In this document: positions 1-6,322 of the stretch, in pieces
Numbering within the stretch: the first letter of the stretch is position 1
Layout of the letters: each line of letters begins with the position of its first letter
Source: Deltaproteobacteria bacterium
GTDB taxonomy: Bacteria; Desulfobacterota; Desulfobacteria; Desulfobacterales; BuS5
DNA: 13,039 nucleotides
Reading direction: 5' to 3'
Assembly (NCBI GenBank): GCA_021157555.1
Contig: JAGGWL010000053.1
Span: 1 to 13,039 of the forward strand
The notes under the pieces: generated by a model
Told to the model about the DNA's origin: nothing
The model's database searches: none
What the model saw: the letters and a program-made list of their open reading frames with translations, nothing else
Translations under genes and position numbers: made by a program

Positions 1-521
1 AAAACGATATGCTCATTGGTATCAATCCCGGAGCAAAATTCGGTTCCTCCAAATGCTGGCCTCCTGTTTATTTCGCAAGGCTGGCGGAACTCCTGTCAGA
101 AGAATGGGAATGTAAAATTTTATTATTTGCAGGACCTGGAGAGGATATCATAGCCGAAACCATAATAAAGGAATCCTCCGCAAAAATAATAAATACAGGG
201 CAGGACAAGGTCGATCTTGCTCTTTTGAAATATCTTATACAGAGCTGCTCTCTTTTAATTACAAACGATACAGGGCCAAGGCATTATGCCGTAGCGCTTG
301 ATGTGCCTGTGCTTGTGATCATGGGGCCCACCGATCACAGATACACAAATGCCAATCTCGAAAAAACTCTTGTTTTAAGAAAAGAGCTGGATTGCTCTCC
401 ATGCCATAAACCGGTTTGCCCAAAAGGACATGAATGCATGATGCTTATAACCCCCGAGTCCGTACTCCAGGCAGCCAAACAATTAATGAACCGTCAATTC
501 ACAATTTCAAATTATGCCTGA
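1..521 (+). CDS. waaF: ADP-heptose:LPS heptosyltransferase II, C-terminal part (5' end outside window)
   Basis: The reading frame is open from the first bases of the window, so the Met at base 9 is probably internal and only the C-terminal half is present (about 170 residues; full-length family members are about 340). What remains is the nucleotide-sugar-binding half of a GT-B fold, glycosyltransferase family 9. An NPG motif followed by an alanine and an aromatic-rich segment ('GINPGAKFGSSKCWPP') opens it. A 'TNDTGPRHYAVALDVPV' loop, the family's ADP-heptose site, follows. The tail carries a Cys cluster ('CSPCHKPVCPKGHEC') of the kind seen in WaaF of delta-type proteobacteria. WaaF adds the second L-glycero-D-manno-heptose to the lipid A inner core at the cytoplasmic face of the inner membrane. 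Its stop overlaps the start of the next gene by 8 bases, so the two are probably co-translated. A different GT9 heptosyltransferase (WaaC/WaaQ) is possible but less likely. Confidence 0.88.
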   Translation, partial: NDMLIGINPGAKFGSSKCWPPVYFARLAELLSEEWECKILLFAGPGEDIIAETIIKESSAKIINTGQDKVDLALLKYLIQSCSLLITNDTGPRHYAVALDVPVLVIMGPTDHRYTNANLEKTLVLRKELDCSPCHKPVCPKGHECMMLITPESVLQAAKQLMNRQFTISNYA

Positions 522-1998
522 TTCATCATACAGAAAAAAATGGTCTGAACTAAAAAAAAATATCAGGCCTGAAAATCTTGTCCGGCTATCCCGGCAAATA
601 GCATATTCATTTCTGGACCTCTACTTGAAGGACTGTCATTATGAAGAAGATTTCATAGATTTGCTCTGTGAAATGATGACTTTTTCATCGAATCCTCAGC
701 TTAACAATCCCGGCACCCAGGCTCTTTTTGAAATAATTATCGAAAGACTCTGCGATGATTTTGAAAGTCTTCAAACAGAAACCTACAATAGAGTAATGAG
801 TCAGGTCATCTCTTTTTGCAGAACAATTCCGGAAGGCAGCAAACTCAATAATAGACTTAAAAAATTTGGAATTCACTCTAATGATGACATGTTGACTCGA
901 ATAAACAGAATCAGGCTGAACAAAAACAAACTTGCAGATAAAGGCGTTATAAAAAAAATACTCATTCTGTCGCGTGTAACCATCGGCGCGGATGTCGCCA
1001 TAACCAGCATTATTATACAGCGCCTGACAGAACTATATCCCGATACTAAAATAGTTCTTATAGGAAACAGCAAGCTCAAAGAAGTTTACGGAGCAAATTC
1101 AAATATCAGAATTGAAGAGATTTCATATTCCAGAAAAGGCGGTCTTATGCCGCGTCTTTCAAGCTGGCACAGGGTTCTTGAGATTATAGATCAGGAGAGT
1201 TCATCTGTTCATGGGGATAATGTTGCTCTGATAGATCCTGATTCACGGCTGTCGCAATTAGGTGTACTGCCGCTGATTCCTGAAAATAATTATTTTTTTT
1301 TCGACAGCAGGTCAGACACTTCCTTTAATAAAAAAATGTCCATGGTTGAACTGACTAATAGCTGGCTTGATGATATTACAGGTGTTAGGGGATTTAAATA
1401 TCCCAAAACATGGGTACCTGATGAACACCTTCGGGTATCAAAGGATTTGTTTAACAAGCTTCGTAATAACGGAGCAGAAAATGTCATTGTGGCTAATTTT
1501 GGAGTAGGCGGCAATTTACGTAAAAGTGTCGGGAAAAACCTTGAAAAAAAACTTCTGATAAAGCTTTTACAAAAACCGAATACGGTTATTCTGCTGGACA
1601 AAGGATTCGGAGATCAGGAGACATCCTGTACCAACGCTCTTATTGCAGAAATAGAGAAACAGGGATACCTCACCCGGCACACAACATTCGGTTCAAATAT
1701 AAAGGAGCTGATTAACTGGGGTGTAATAGGAATAGAAAGCGGAATAGGAGAGATAGCAGCCTTAATCGCAATGTCTGAAGAGTTTATAGGTTATGACTCC
1801 GCCTGCCAGCATATTTCCGCAGCGCTCGGGACACCCTGTTTGACCATATTTGCCGGTTCCAATAACATGCGTTTTATCAGGCGCTGGAGCGCGCACGGCC
1901 AAAACAGGTGCAGCATTGTTCATGTAGATACCTTGAGCAATCCCCACGCTGTTGAAGTGGATGATATTATTACACGCATAATGCAGTTAAGGAAATAA
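514..1998 (+). CDS. GT9-related glycosyltransferase with N-terminal helical extension
   Basis: The protein has 494 residues. Residues ~148-494 read as a two-domain GT-B glycosyltransferase distantly related to family 9 (heptosyltransferases). A Rossmann-like start is seen at 'KKILILSRVTIGADVAI' (~147-163), then a second-domain strand 'VIVANFGVGGNLRK' (~324-337, in the place of the NPG motif). A donor-site loop 'GYDSACQHISAALGTP' (~426-441) has the family's D-S-x-x-x-H-x-[AS]-A-x-G pattern. Residues 1-~145 are mostly helical, charged, and match nothing I recognise; ordinary GT9 enzymes lack them. No signal peptide or membrane span is visible, so it is likely cytoplasmic. The ATG lies inside the end of waaF (8-base overlap), which suggests coupled translation and a role in LPS core or another surface glycan. 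The sugar transferred cannot be read from the sequence. The fold assignment is fairly firm; the function is inferred from context. Confidence 0.75.
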   Translation: MPDSSYRKKWSELKKNIRPENLVRLSRQIAYSFLDLYLKDCHYEEDFIDLLCEMMTFSSNPQLNNPGTQALFEIIIERLCDDFESLQTETYNRVMSQVISFCRTIPEGSKLNNRLKKFGIHSNDDMLTRINRIRLNKNKLADKGVIKKILILSRVTIGADVAITSIIIQRLTELYPDTKIVLIGNSKLKEVYGANSNIRIEEISYSRKGGLMPRLSSWHRVLEIIDQESSSVHGDNVALIDPDSRLSQLGVLPLIPENNYFFFDSRSDTSFNKKMSMVELTNSWLDDITGVRGFKYPKTWVPDEHLRVSKDLFNKLRNNGAENVIVANFGVGGNLRKSVGKNLEKKLLIKLLQKPNTVILLDKGFGDQETSCTNALIAEIEKQGYLTRHTTFGSNIKELINWGVIGIESGIGEIAALIAMSEEFIGYDSACQHISAALGTPCLTIFAGSNNMRFIRRWSAHGQNRCSIVHVDTLSNPHAVEVDDIITRIMQLRK

Positions 1999-2017
1999 AT
2001 ATTTTTTAAAAAAAAGC

Positions 2018-2045
2018 TTGACTTTATTTTTTATTATTATAAACT
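2018..2045 (+). promoter_or_regulatory. candidate promoter of the cobalamin riboswitch transcript
   Basis: TTGACT (2018-2023) is followed after 16 bases by TAAACT (2040-2045). Transcription would begin about 2052, just ahead of the riboswitch P1 stem at 2063. The -35 is strong and the -10 matches the consensus at four of six bases. Several overlapping AT-rich hexamers nearby could serve instead. Confidence 0.45.
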
Positions 2046-2060
2046 ATATAGAAAATATTT

Positions 2061-2216
2061 ATTCAGGTGTTTATAAAAACATAATAGGGAACCTTGTTAA
2101 AATCAAGGGCGAGCCCGTCGCTGTAATCGGGGACGAAAATTGCATTATGCCACTGACAAATTGTTGGGAAGGCGCAATTAGTAGTTTGATCCGTAAGCCA
2201 GAAGACCTACCTGATT
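2061..2216 (+). promoter_or_regulatory. cobalamin (B12) riboswitch aptamer
   Basis: The conserved landmarks occur in the right order. P1 is formed by TCAGGT (2063-2068) pairing with ACCTGA (2209-2214). An 'ATAGGGAA' block follows (2083 onward). A GAGCCCGTCGCTGTAATCGG-type segment and GACGA come next (2111-2136). GCCACTG lies at 2149-2155, and GGGAAGGC at 2166-2173. The B12 box AGCCAGAAGACCTACCTG spans 2196-2213. Such aptamers bind adenosyl- or other cobalamins and normally repress B12 synthesis or uptake genes when ligand is present. Here an intrinsic terminator follows about 60 bases later, but no recognisable coding region lies downstream before another terminator, so its regulated gene is missing or lost. 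Confidence 0.93.
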
Positions 2217-2276
2217 AACATATGCAAACCTTTTGGAAAAAGATTTGCAACAAAGAATTCAAGGATACAAAAGGGT

Positions 2277-2317
2277 AATCCCTGAATCGATTTATTTCGG
2301 TTCAGGGATTTTTTTTG
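2277..2317 (+). terminator. intrinsic terminator, expression platform of the B12 riboswitch
   Basis: AATCCCTGAA (2277-2286) pairs perfectly with TTCAGGGATT (2301-2310). Three more inner pairs (T-G, C-G, G-C) bring the stem to 13 bp around an 8-base loop. The T-run continues to 2316. It lies 60 bases after the aptamer, the usual place for a transcription-attenuation platform. A short TGCAAA/TTTGCA hairpin (2223-2228 with 2244-2249) lies between aptamer and terminator and could be an intermediate structure. Confidence 0.88.
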
Positions 2318-2330
2318 GGGAAAATAAATT

Positions 2331-2484
2331 GCCCTACCAAACGCTACCGAGGGCTGGAGAGTATGTTAATTATGCTGCAGCATGCAACAATTATAGCTTG
2401 CCAACTTCAGCATAAAAAACAAAAACATCCCTCAAAGCATCTCTCGCCGCAAGGCGAACCGGAATGCCACCGGATCTCCTACCG
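2331..2484 (+). ncRNA. structured RNA of unassigned class (riboswitch-like leader candidate)
   Basis: Several helices can be drawn. GCCCT (2331-2335) pairs with AGGGC (2350-2354). GAGAG plus ATG with a one-base bulge (2357-2365) pairs with CATCTCTC (2438-2445). TTATGCTG (2370-2377) pairs with CAGCATAA (2408-2415) inside it. A CGCC-GCAA-GGCG hairpin with a GNRA-type tetraloop lies at 2445-2456. CCGG (2459-2462) can pair with CCGG (2470-2473). GGAGA (2356-2360) could instead pair with TCTCC (2475-2479), an alternative fold typical of a switch. A strong terminator follows at once. No credible ORF lies inside: the frames here are short and compositionally poor. The layout recalls metabolite-binding leaders such as the Moco motif, but I cannot match a consensus, so the class is open. 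Confidence 0.4.
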
Positions 2485-2530
2485 AAAAAACCGGGCAAGC
2501 AACCGATACCTGCTTTTCGCCCGGTTTTTT
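2485..2530. terminator. strong, potentially bidirectional intrinsic terminator
   Basis: AAAAAACCGGGC (2485-2496) pairs without mismatch with GCCCGGTTTTTT (2519-2530). An inner AAGCA/TGCTT stem (2497-2501 with 2511-2515) sits below a 9-base loop. A GC-rich stem followed by six T is present on the + strand, and the A-run on the other side gives the same on the - strand. It closes the structured block that starts near 2331. Confidence 0.87.
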
Positions 2531-2646
2531 CATAGGTATGGAGGCTGTTAGCTAAAAATATATAGCATGAACAAAGATTAATTAAAAATAATTCAACAAT
2601 GTATTCTATTGAAATTGATACGGCCCAAAACACTGCAAGAAACTAT

Positions 2647-2738
2647 AGGAACAGGGACGAAATAATTTATACAAGTAGGTGTAGAAATGACCTGAAGCTA
2701 TGATTTATAGTTGGGGAAGTTATTTCCCTTCCCTTCCT
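2647..2738. repeat. ~92 bp imperfect inverted repeat built from two copies of the short palindromic repeat
   Basis: The left end AGGAACAGGGACGAAATAA (2647-2665) is mirrored by a reverse-oriented, more diverged copy at 2713-2738, whose complement begins AGGAAGGG and continues GGGAAATAACTTCCCC. About 47 bases that match nothing else in the window lie between. The two ends are members of the family also seen at 4476, 4570 and 12790, so this looks like a small non-autonomous or decayed repeat unit. No coding sequence is visible. Confidence 0.6.
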
Positions 2739-2762
2739 GATCAATGAAATTAAACATCATTA

Positions 2763-2800
2763 CACCTTCCGCTACATGATATTTGATGCACCTCCCGCTA
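2763..2800. repeat. short direct repeat in otherwise featureless intergenic DNA
   Basis: CACCTTCCGCTA (2763-2774) recurs as CACCTCCCGCTA (2789-2800), 11 of 12 bases identical, with a 26-base period. A regulator-binding pair or a remnant of duplicated DNA are both possible. I see nothing else supportable between 2739 and the promoter at 2888. Confidence 0.35.
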
Positions 2801-2887
2801 TAGGTTGCCCTGGCAGCCTGATCCTCTCCCAGCACTTATCCTTGTTGCAAAATATAATAAACCATACAAGAACAGATCTAAAAAACA

Positions 2888-2916
2888 TTGACTCTGTTAA
2901 AAAATGCCAATATTCT
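2888..2916 (+). promoter_or_regulatory. candidate sigma-70-type promoter for the acetyltransferase-oxidoreductase unit
   Basis: TTGACT (2888-2893), a 17-base spacer, then TATTCT (2911-2916). The expected start near 2923 leaves a leader of about 48 bases to the ATG at 2971. Spacing is optimal, and the upstream genes are separated from this point by two terminators, so the unit needs its own promoter. Confidence 0.6.
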
Positions 2917-2970
2917 ATAAATAGTTCTGAAAATACTGTTTAGGAACGAAAACACAGGAAATAAAATATT

Positions 2971-3447
2971 ATGCAAGAGAATATTAATGTTATCGCCCCG
3001 GATGTCAAGTTTGGAAGATATGTCAAGGTTTATAATTTCGTTAATCTTTACGGGTGCAAGATCGGAGACGAAACCAGGATCGGTACTTTTGTAGAAATCC
3101 AGAAAAATGCCATAATCGGCAAGCGATGCAAAATCCAGAGCCACACCTTTATTTGCGAGGGAGTTGTGATTGAGGATGAGGTTATGATCGGTCACGGAGT
3201 CATGTTTATAAACGACAAGGATCCAGGTGCTGTAAATCCTGACGGATCTTTAAAAAGCGAAAAAGACTGGGTCTGCACCCCGACTCTTGTAAAACAAAAG
3301 GCTTCCATAGGAAGCAATGCAACAATTATGTGCGGTATAACTATAGGAGAGGGAGCGCTGATTGGCGCAGGAGCAGTAGTTACCAAAGATGTTCCTCCAT
3401 ATTCCATAGTAACAGGCAACCCTGCAAGAGTACTAAGAAAAAGATAA
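2971..3447 (+). CDS. WbpD/WlbB-like UDP-amino-sugar N-acetyltransferase (hexapeptide repeat)
   Basis: The 158-residue protein is built almost entirely of left-handed parallel beta-helix hexapeptide repeats ([IV]-G-x-x-x-x), for example 'CKIGDETRIGTFVEIQ', 'IGKRCKIQSHTFI', 'IEDEVMIGHGVMF' and 'IGSNATIMCGITIGEGALI'. It ends in 'GAGAVVTKDVPPYSIVTGNPARVLRK', cut by one loop insertion at ~81-107. This is the layout of the enzymes that acetylate the 3-amino group of UDP-2-acetamido-3-amino-2,3-dideoxy-glucuronate (WbpD, WlbB), which make di-N-acetylated uronic acids for O-antigen. The family acts as cytoplasmic trimers with acetyl-CoA. An AGGA Shine-Dalgarno lies 11 bases before the ATG. The next gene starts 17 bases downstream and is a sugar dehydrogenase, which supports the reading. 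Other 3-amino-sugar acetyltransferases (QdtC or FdtC type) remain possible. Confidence 0.8.
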   Translation: MQENINVIAPDVKFGRYVKVYNFVNLYGCKIGDETRIGTFVEIQKNAIIGKRCKIQSHTFICEGVVIEDEVMIGHGVMFINDKDPGAVNPDGSLKSEKDWVCTPTLVKQKASIGSNATIMCGITIGEGALIGAGAVVTKDVPPYSIVTGNPARVLRKR

Positions 3448-3464
3448 AATAAGGAGAAAATTAA

Positions 3465-4511
3465 ATGCTGAAAGTTGGAGTAATAGGATGCGGGTACTGG
3501 GGGCCTAACTTGATAAGAAATTTTGTTCAGTTAAATGAAAGTGATGTGGTGCGGGTGGCAGACCTTGACCCTGACCGCTTAAAACATATGCAGTCTTTAT
3601 ATCCTGGGATACAAACCACATCAGATTACCATGATATTGTTTCGGATCCTGAAATCGACATAGTCGCAGTGGCTACACCGGTGCAAACCCATTTTGTTTT
3701 TGCCAGGGAAGCTCTGCTATCCAATAAACATGTCTTTATTGAAAAACCGATTGCAGCCTCTGTCAAGGAGGTTAAGGAGCTTATTGGTCTGGCTCAAAAA
3801 AATAGGTGCAAACTGATGGTTGGCCATACTTTTGAATATACCGCAGCCGTCAGGAAGATGAAAGAGATAATAGATTCCGGTGAGTTAGGGAAAATCTACT
3901 ATATTAGTTCACAAAGACTGAATCTTGGACTTTTTCAACAGGATATAAATGTATTATGGGATCTTGCCCCGCATGATATTTCAATTATACTTTATCTTTT
4001 GGAGTGCGAACCGGAGTCAGTCACCGCCATCGGCTCATCCCATATAAACCCGGCTATTGAGGATGTAGCCATTCTGACAATGCGGTTCCCTGATAATCTT
4101 ATTGCTTTTGTTCAGACCAGTTGGCTAGATCCGGACAAAGTAAGGAAAATGACAGTTGTAGGAAGTAAAAAAATGATGGTATATGACGATGTTCAGCCAT
4201 CGGAAAAAATCAGGGTTTACGATAAAGGGGTTGAACTGCCGCAGCATTATGACACTTTCGCTGAATTCCATTATTCCTACAAATATGGTGATATCATTAT
4301 ACCTAAAATTGAGGGTGGCGAGCCGCTCCGAACGGAGCTGAAGCATTTTATCGACTGCATCAAGAATGATAAAACCCCTATAAGTGACGGCCAAAGCGGC
4401 CTTAGGGTGGTTAGAATACTGGAAGCCGCTCAGAATTCCATAGAAAAAACTAATAATAACGTTATCCCGGTAATAAGGAACGGGGACGAAATAAAGCTTC
4501 ATAAAGTATAA
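3465..4511 (+). CDS. Gfo/Idh/MocA family NAD-dependent sugar dehydrogenase (WbpB/WlbA-like)
   Basis: The protein has 348 residues. An N-terminal Rossmann domain begins 'LKVGVIGCGYWGPN' (G-C-G-x-W-G at ~8-13). It has the family's EKP motif at 93-95 (catalytic Lys94) and the C-terminal-domain 'WDLAPHD' motif at ~165-171, which holds the substrate-site Asp/His. In the WbpB/WlbA route this enzyme oxidises C3 of a UDP-GlcNAc uronic acid. An aminotransferase would then act before the acetyltransferase encoded just upstream. That aminotransferase (WbpE type) is not in the window. An AAGGAG ribosome site precedes the start, and the gene is co-transcribed with the upstream acetyltransferase. The last dozen codons ('RNGDEIKLHKV') are encoded by a copy of the short repeat at 4476-4494, so the natural C-terminus may have been altered by repeat insertion. 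Confidence 0.83.
   Translation: MLKVGVIGCGYWGPNLIRNFVQLNESDVVRVADLDPDRLKHMQSLYPGIQTTSDYHDIVSDPEIDIVAVATPVQTHFVFAREALLSNKHVFIEKPIAASVKEVKELIGLAQKNRCKLMVGHTFEYTAAVRKMKEIIDSGELGKIYYISSQRLNLGLFQQDINVLWDLAPHDISIILYLLECEPESVTAIGSSHINPAIEDVAILTMRFPDNLIAFVQTSWLDPDKVRKMTVVGSKKMMVYDDVQPSEKIRVYDKGVELPQHYDTFAEFHYSYKYGDIIIPKIEGGEPLRTELKHFIDCIKNDKTPISDGQSGLRVVRILEAAQNSIEKTNNNVIPVIRNGDEIKLHKV
4476..4494 (+). repeat. short dispersed repeat, copy inside the 3' end of the oxidoreductase gene
   Basis: AGGAACGGGGACGAAATAA matches the copies at 2647, 4570 and 12790 (reverse) at 17-18 of 19 positions. It is read in frame and encodes part of the C-terminal tail of the dehydrogenase. The palindromic right half is absent; the sequence diverges after this core. 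Confidence 0.65.
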
Positions 4512-4569
4512 ACAAGGAAATGAAAAATGCCTTTTTTTGTTATATCTTCAATTTTATATTGCACCCTTA

Positions 4570-4601
4570 AGGAACGAGGACGAAACAACTTCCCCGTTCC
4601 T
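4570..4601. repeat. REP-like palindrome between convergent genes
   Basis: AGGAACG (4570-4576) pairs with CGTTCCT (4595-4601). After one A/C mismatch, GGA (4578-4580) pairs with TCC (4591-4593), leaving the loop CGAAACAACT. This is the most complete copy of the repeat family here. It sits in the 96-base gap between the convergent dehydrogenase and exoribonuclease genes, where the hairpin could block read-through or protect 3' ends. There is no adjacent T-run, so it is not a classical terminator. Confidence 0.7.
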
Positions 4602-4607
4602 AAGATA

Positions 4608-5558
4608 TCATCCTTTTTTTCCTATATAAAAATGACGTCCCAGCAGATTATGATATGGTGTCCAGGCTTCATTTTGATCTGCAGAAGAAATAAAATTGCG
4701 AATACCATTAATCTTGGAATCTATCTCATCAACATAATTAAGCAGAACAGCTTCAACAGTCTTGGGCGGCTCCGGAGAACCAAATTCTCTGATGCCGTGA
4801 TGACTTGCAACCATATGCTTTAAAAGCAGGGCATCTTCTTCGGGAAAATTTTTTATTTGACCAATTTTTTCATGAACCATCTGTATTCCAATAACAATAT
4901 GATTCAGCATTCTGCCTTCATCTGAATAGTCAATTTTTGTTTTATAATCAAATTCACGTATTTTCCCAATGTCATGTAGTATAGCTCCAGCAAGAAGTAG
5001 ATCCTGATTTATCCCACCATAATGGCCAGCTATTTTTTTAACCAGAATTGCCATGGATAATGAATGCTCCAGCAGCCCTCCTATATAGGCATGGTGCATT
5101 CTTTTGGCAGCCGGAGCGATTTTGAATTTATTAACAAAATCCTGATCGTTCCAGAATGCTTCAAAAAGTTCCTTTATATAATCAGTTTCGATAGAGAATG
5201 TGATTTGTTTTATACGATCAAACATTTTTTCAATATCATGGCATGTTACAGGTAAAAAATCAGCCGGTTCCACAGAATCTTCAGAAAGGTATTCCATGCT
5301 CTTTACAACAAGCTGTAAAGAATCCTTGTATTCAGAGACATTCCCCTTTACATGAACAAAATCTCCGGATTTGATACTTTTGATCATATTTTCCACATTG
5401 TTCCATACAACACCTTTTATTTTTCCGGTTTTATCCGAAAAAGCAACATGCAAAAAATTGTTACCATCCTTTTTTTGAGCAATATTTTTTTCAGACAATA
5501 CAAAAGCATCATCAACCTTGGCACCTGGAGTCAAATCATTTATAAATATTTTTTTCAT
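4608..5558 (-). CDS. yhaM: YhaM-type 3'-5' exoribonuclease (OB fold + HD domain)
   Basis: The protein has 316 residues. Residues ~10-95 form an OB-fold nucleic-acid-binding domain ('HVAFSDKTGKIKGVVW' and 'VHVKGNVSEYKDSLQLVV'). Residues ~150-285 are a metal-dependent HD phosphohydrolase domain: 'HHAYIGGLLEHS' (~155-166), 'GAILHDIGKI' with the HD pair at 195-196, and further His residues at 'LNH' (~220) and 'SHHG' (~253-254). Family members degrade short RNA, and also ssDNA, 3' to 5' in the cytoplasm using Mn2+ or Co2+. The length agrees with B. subtilis YhaM. It is the last gene of an operon: its ATG overlaps the surE stop by 4 bases (ATGA). A REP-like palindrome follows its stop. Identity rests on domain order and motifs; substrate preference in this organism is inferred. 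Confidence 0.87.
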   Translation of the reverse strand: MKKIFINDLTPGAKVDDAFVLSEKNIAQKKDGNNFLHVAFSDKTGKIKGVVWNNVENMIKSIKSGDFVHVKGNVSEYKDSLQLVVKSMEYLSEDSVEPADFLPVTCHDIEKMFDRIKQITFSIETDYIKELFEAFWNDQDFVNKFKIAPAAKRMHHAYIGGLLEHSLSMAILVKKIAGHYGGINQDLLLAGAILHDIGKIREFDYKTKIDYSDEGRMLNHIVIGIQMVHEKIGQIKNFPEEDALLLKHMVASHHGIREFGSPEPPKTVEAVLLNYVDEIDSKINGIRNFISSADQNEAWTPYHNLLGRHFYIGKKG

Positions 5559-6322
5559 TCAATAATCCCGCCAATATCCCATGTTTTTAAATCATCCAGA
5601 AATGAATAATCCGTCATATCACACCTGACTGGAGTTACTGAAATAAAATTATTCAAAACTGCATTTTCGTCTATATCGCTAATCTCGCTTTCAGCCGAAA
5701 TGGTACATCCATACCAGTAATACGTTTGTTTTCTTGTATCCGTTCTTTGATCAAAATACTCATCAAGTATTGAAGATCCTTGTTTGCTTATAATCACCCC
5801 TTTTGTTTTATCAACAGGCAGATCAGGGATGTTGACATTGAGAAATGTTCCCCTGGGCAGTCCGTGCTGCATAATTCTTTCAGATAATTTTTCGGTAAAA
5901 ATAGCGGCATCTGCATAGTAATCAGTTACAAAGCCCCGTATAGAAACGGCCATTGCAGGGATTCCTAACAGGGCAGCCTCTCTGGCAGCAGCGGCAGTGC
6001 CCGAATAATTTATATTTATGCCCACATTTGCGCCTGGATTTATCCCGGAAATTATCATATCAGGCCTTTGATCAAGCAATTCCACTATACCTATCTTAAC
6101 ACAGTCCGCCGGTGTTCCGCTGACAGCATAGCCATTCACATTAAAGGAATCATCAATTTTTTTTATCCTGACCGGCGAATAAATTGTTAAACCATGCCCC
6201 ACTGCGCTACGTTCTTGATCCGGCGCAATTATCGTGACATCATGTTTTTTAGCAAATCTATTATAAAGTGCCATCAATCCTTTTGCATAAATTCCGTCAT
6301 CATTAGTTAATAATATTTTCAT
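5555..6322 (-). CDS. surE: 5'/3'-nucleotidase SurE
   Basis: At 255 residues the length is normal for the family. The protein starts 'MKILLTNDDGI' with the metal-binding DD at 8-9. It continues with 'PDQERSAVGHGLT' (Ser39), 'SGTPADCVKIG', and 'SGINPGANVG' (Asn95). Together these form the divalent-metal active site known for SurE. SurE dephosphorylates nucleoside 5'- and 3'-monophosphates and short polyphosphate in the cytoplasm and is linked to stress survival. The start overlaps the yhcC stop by 4 bases (ATGA), and its stop overlaps the start of the exoribonuclease in the same way. The three gene products are therefore made together. Pairing with an exoribonuclease that releases nucleotides would suit a nucleotide-salvage role, which is inference. 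Confidence 0.96.
   Translation of the reverse strand: MKILLTNDDGIYAKGLMALYNRFAKKHDVTIIAPDQERSAVGHGLTIYSPVRIKKIDDSFNVNGYAVSGTPADCVKIGIVELLDQRPDMIISGINPGANVGININYSGTAAAAREAALLGIPAMAVSIRGFVTDYYADAAIFTEKLSERIMQHGLPRGTFLNVNIPDLPVDKTKGVIISKQGSSILDEYFDQRTDTRKQTYYWYGCTISAESEISDIDENAVLNNFISVTPVRCDMTDYSFLDDLKTWDIGGIIE

Noticed and set aside
2018..2218. 66-codon ORF on the + strand
   Set aside because: It lies exactly over the cobalamin riboswitch, and its sequence is explained by the RNA landmarks. It has no ribosome site or recognisable protein family.
2331..2530. Assignment of the second structured RNA to the Moco riboswitch
   Set aside because: The overall layout is similar, but I cannot match the consensus with confidence and there is no molybdenum-related gene nearby. 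It is left unclassified pending a covariance search.
2315..2633. Overlapping short ORFs on both strands in the structured block
   Set aside because: They run through the terminator and the paired segments, have poor composition and no family signature; RNA structure explains the sequence better.
2971..3419. Minus-strand ORFs under the acetyltransferase
   Set aside because: They are antisense shadows of a clear hexapeptide-repeat gene.
4514..4538. Possible terminator after the dehydrogenase (AAGG...CCTT followed by T7)
   Set aside because: The stem is only about 4 bp with a long loop, too weak to call. The palindrome at 4570 is a better transcript-end candidate.
4527..4823. 98-codon + strand ORF after the dehydrogenase
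   Set aside because: It is antisense to the C-terminus of the YhaM-type gene and includes the REP-like palindrome; no independent coding evidence.
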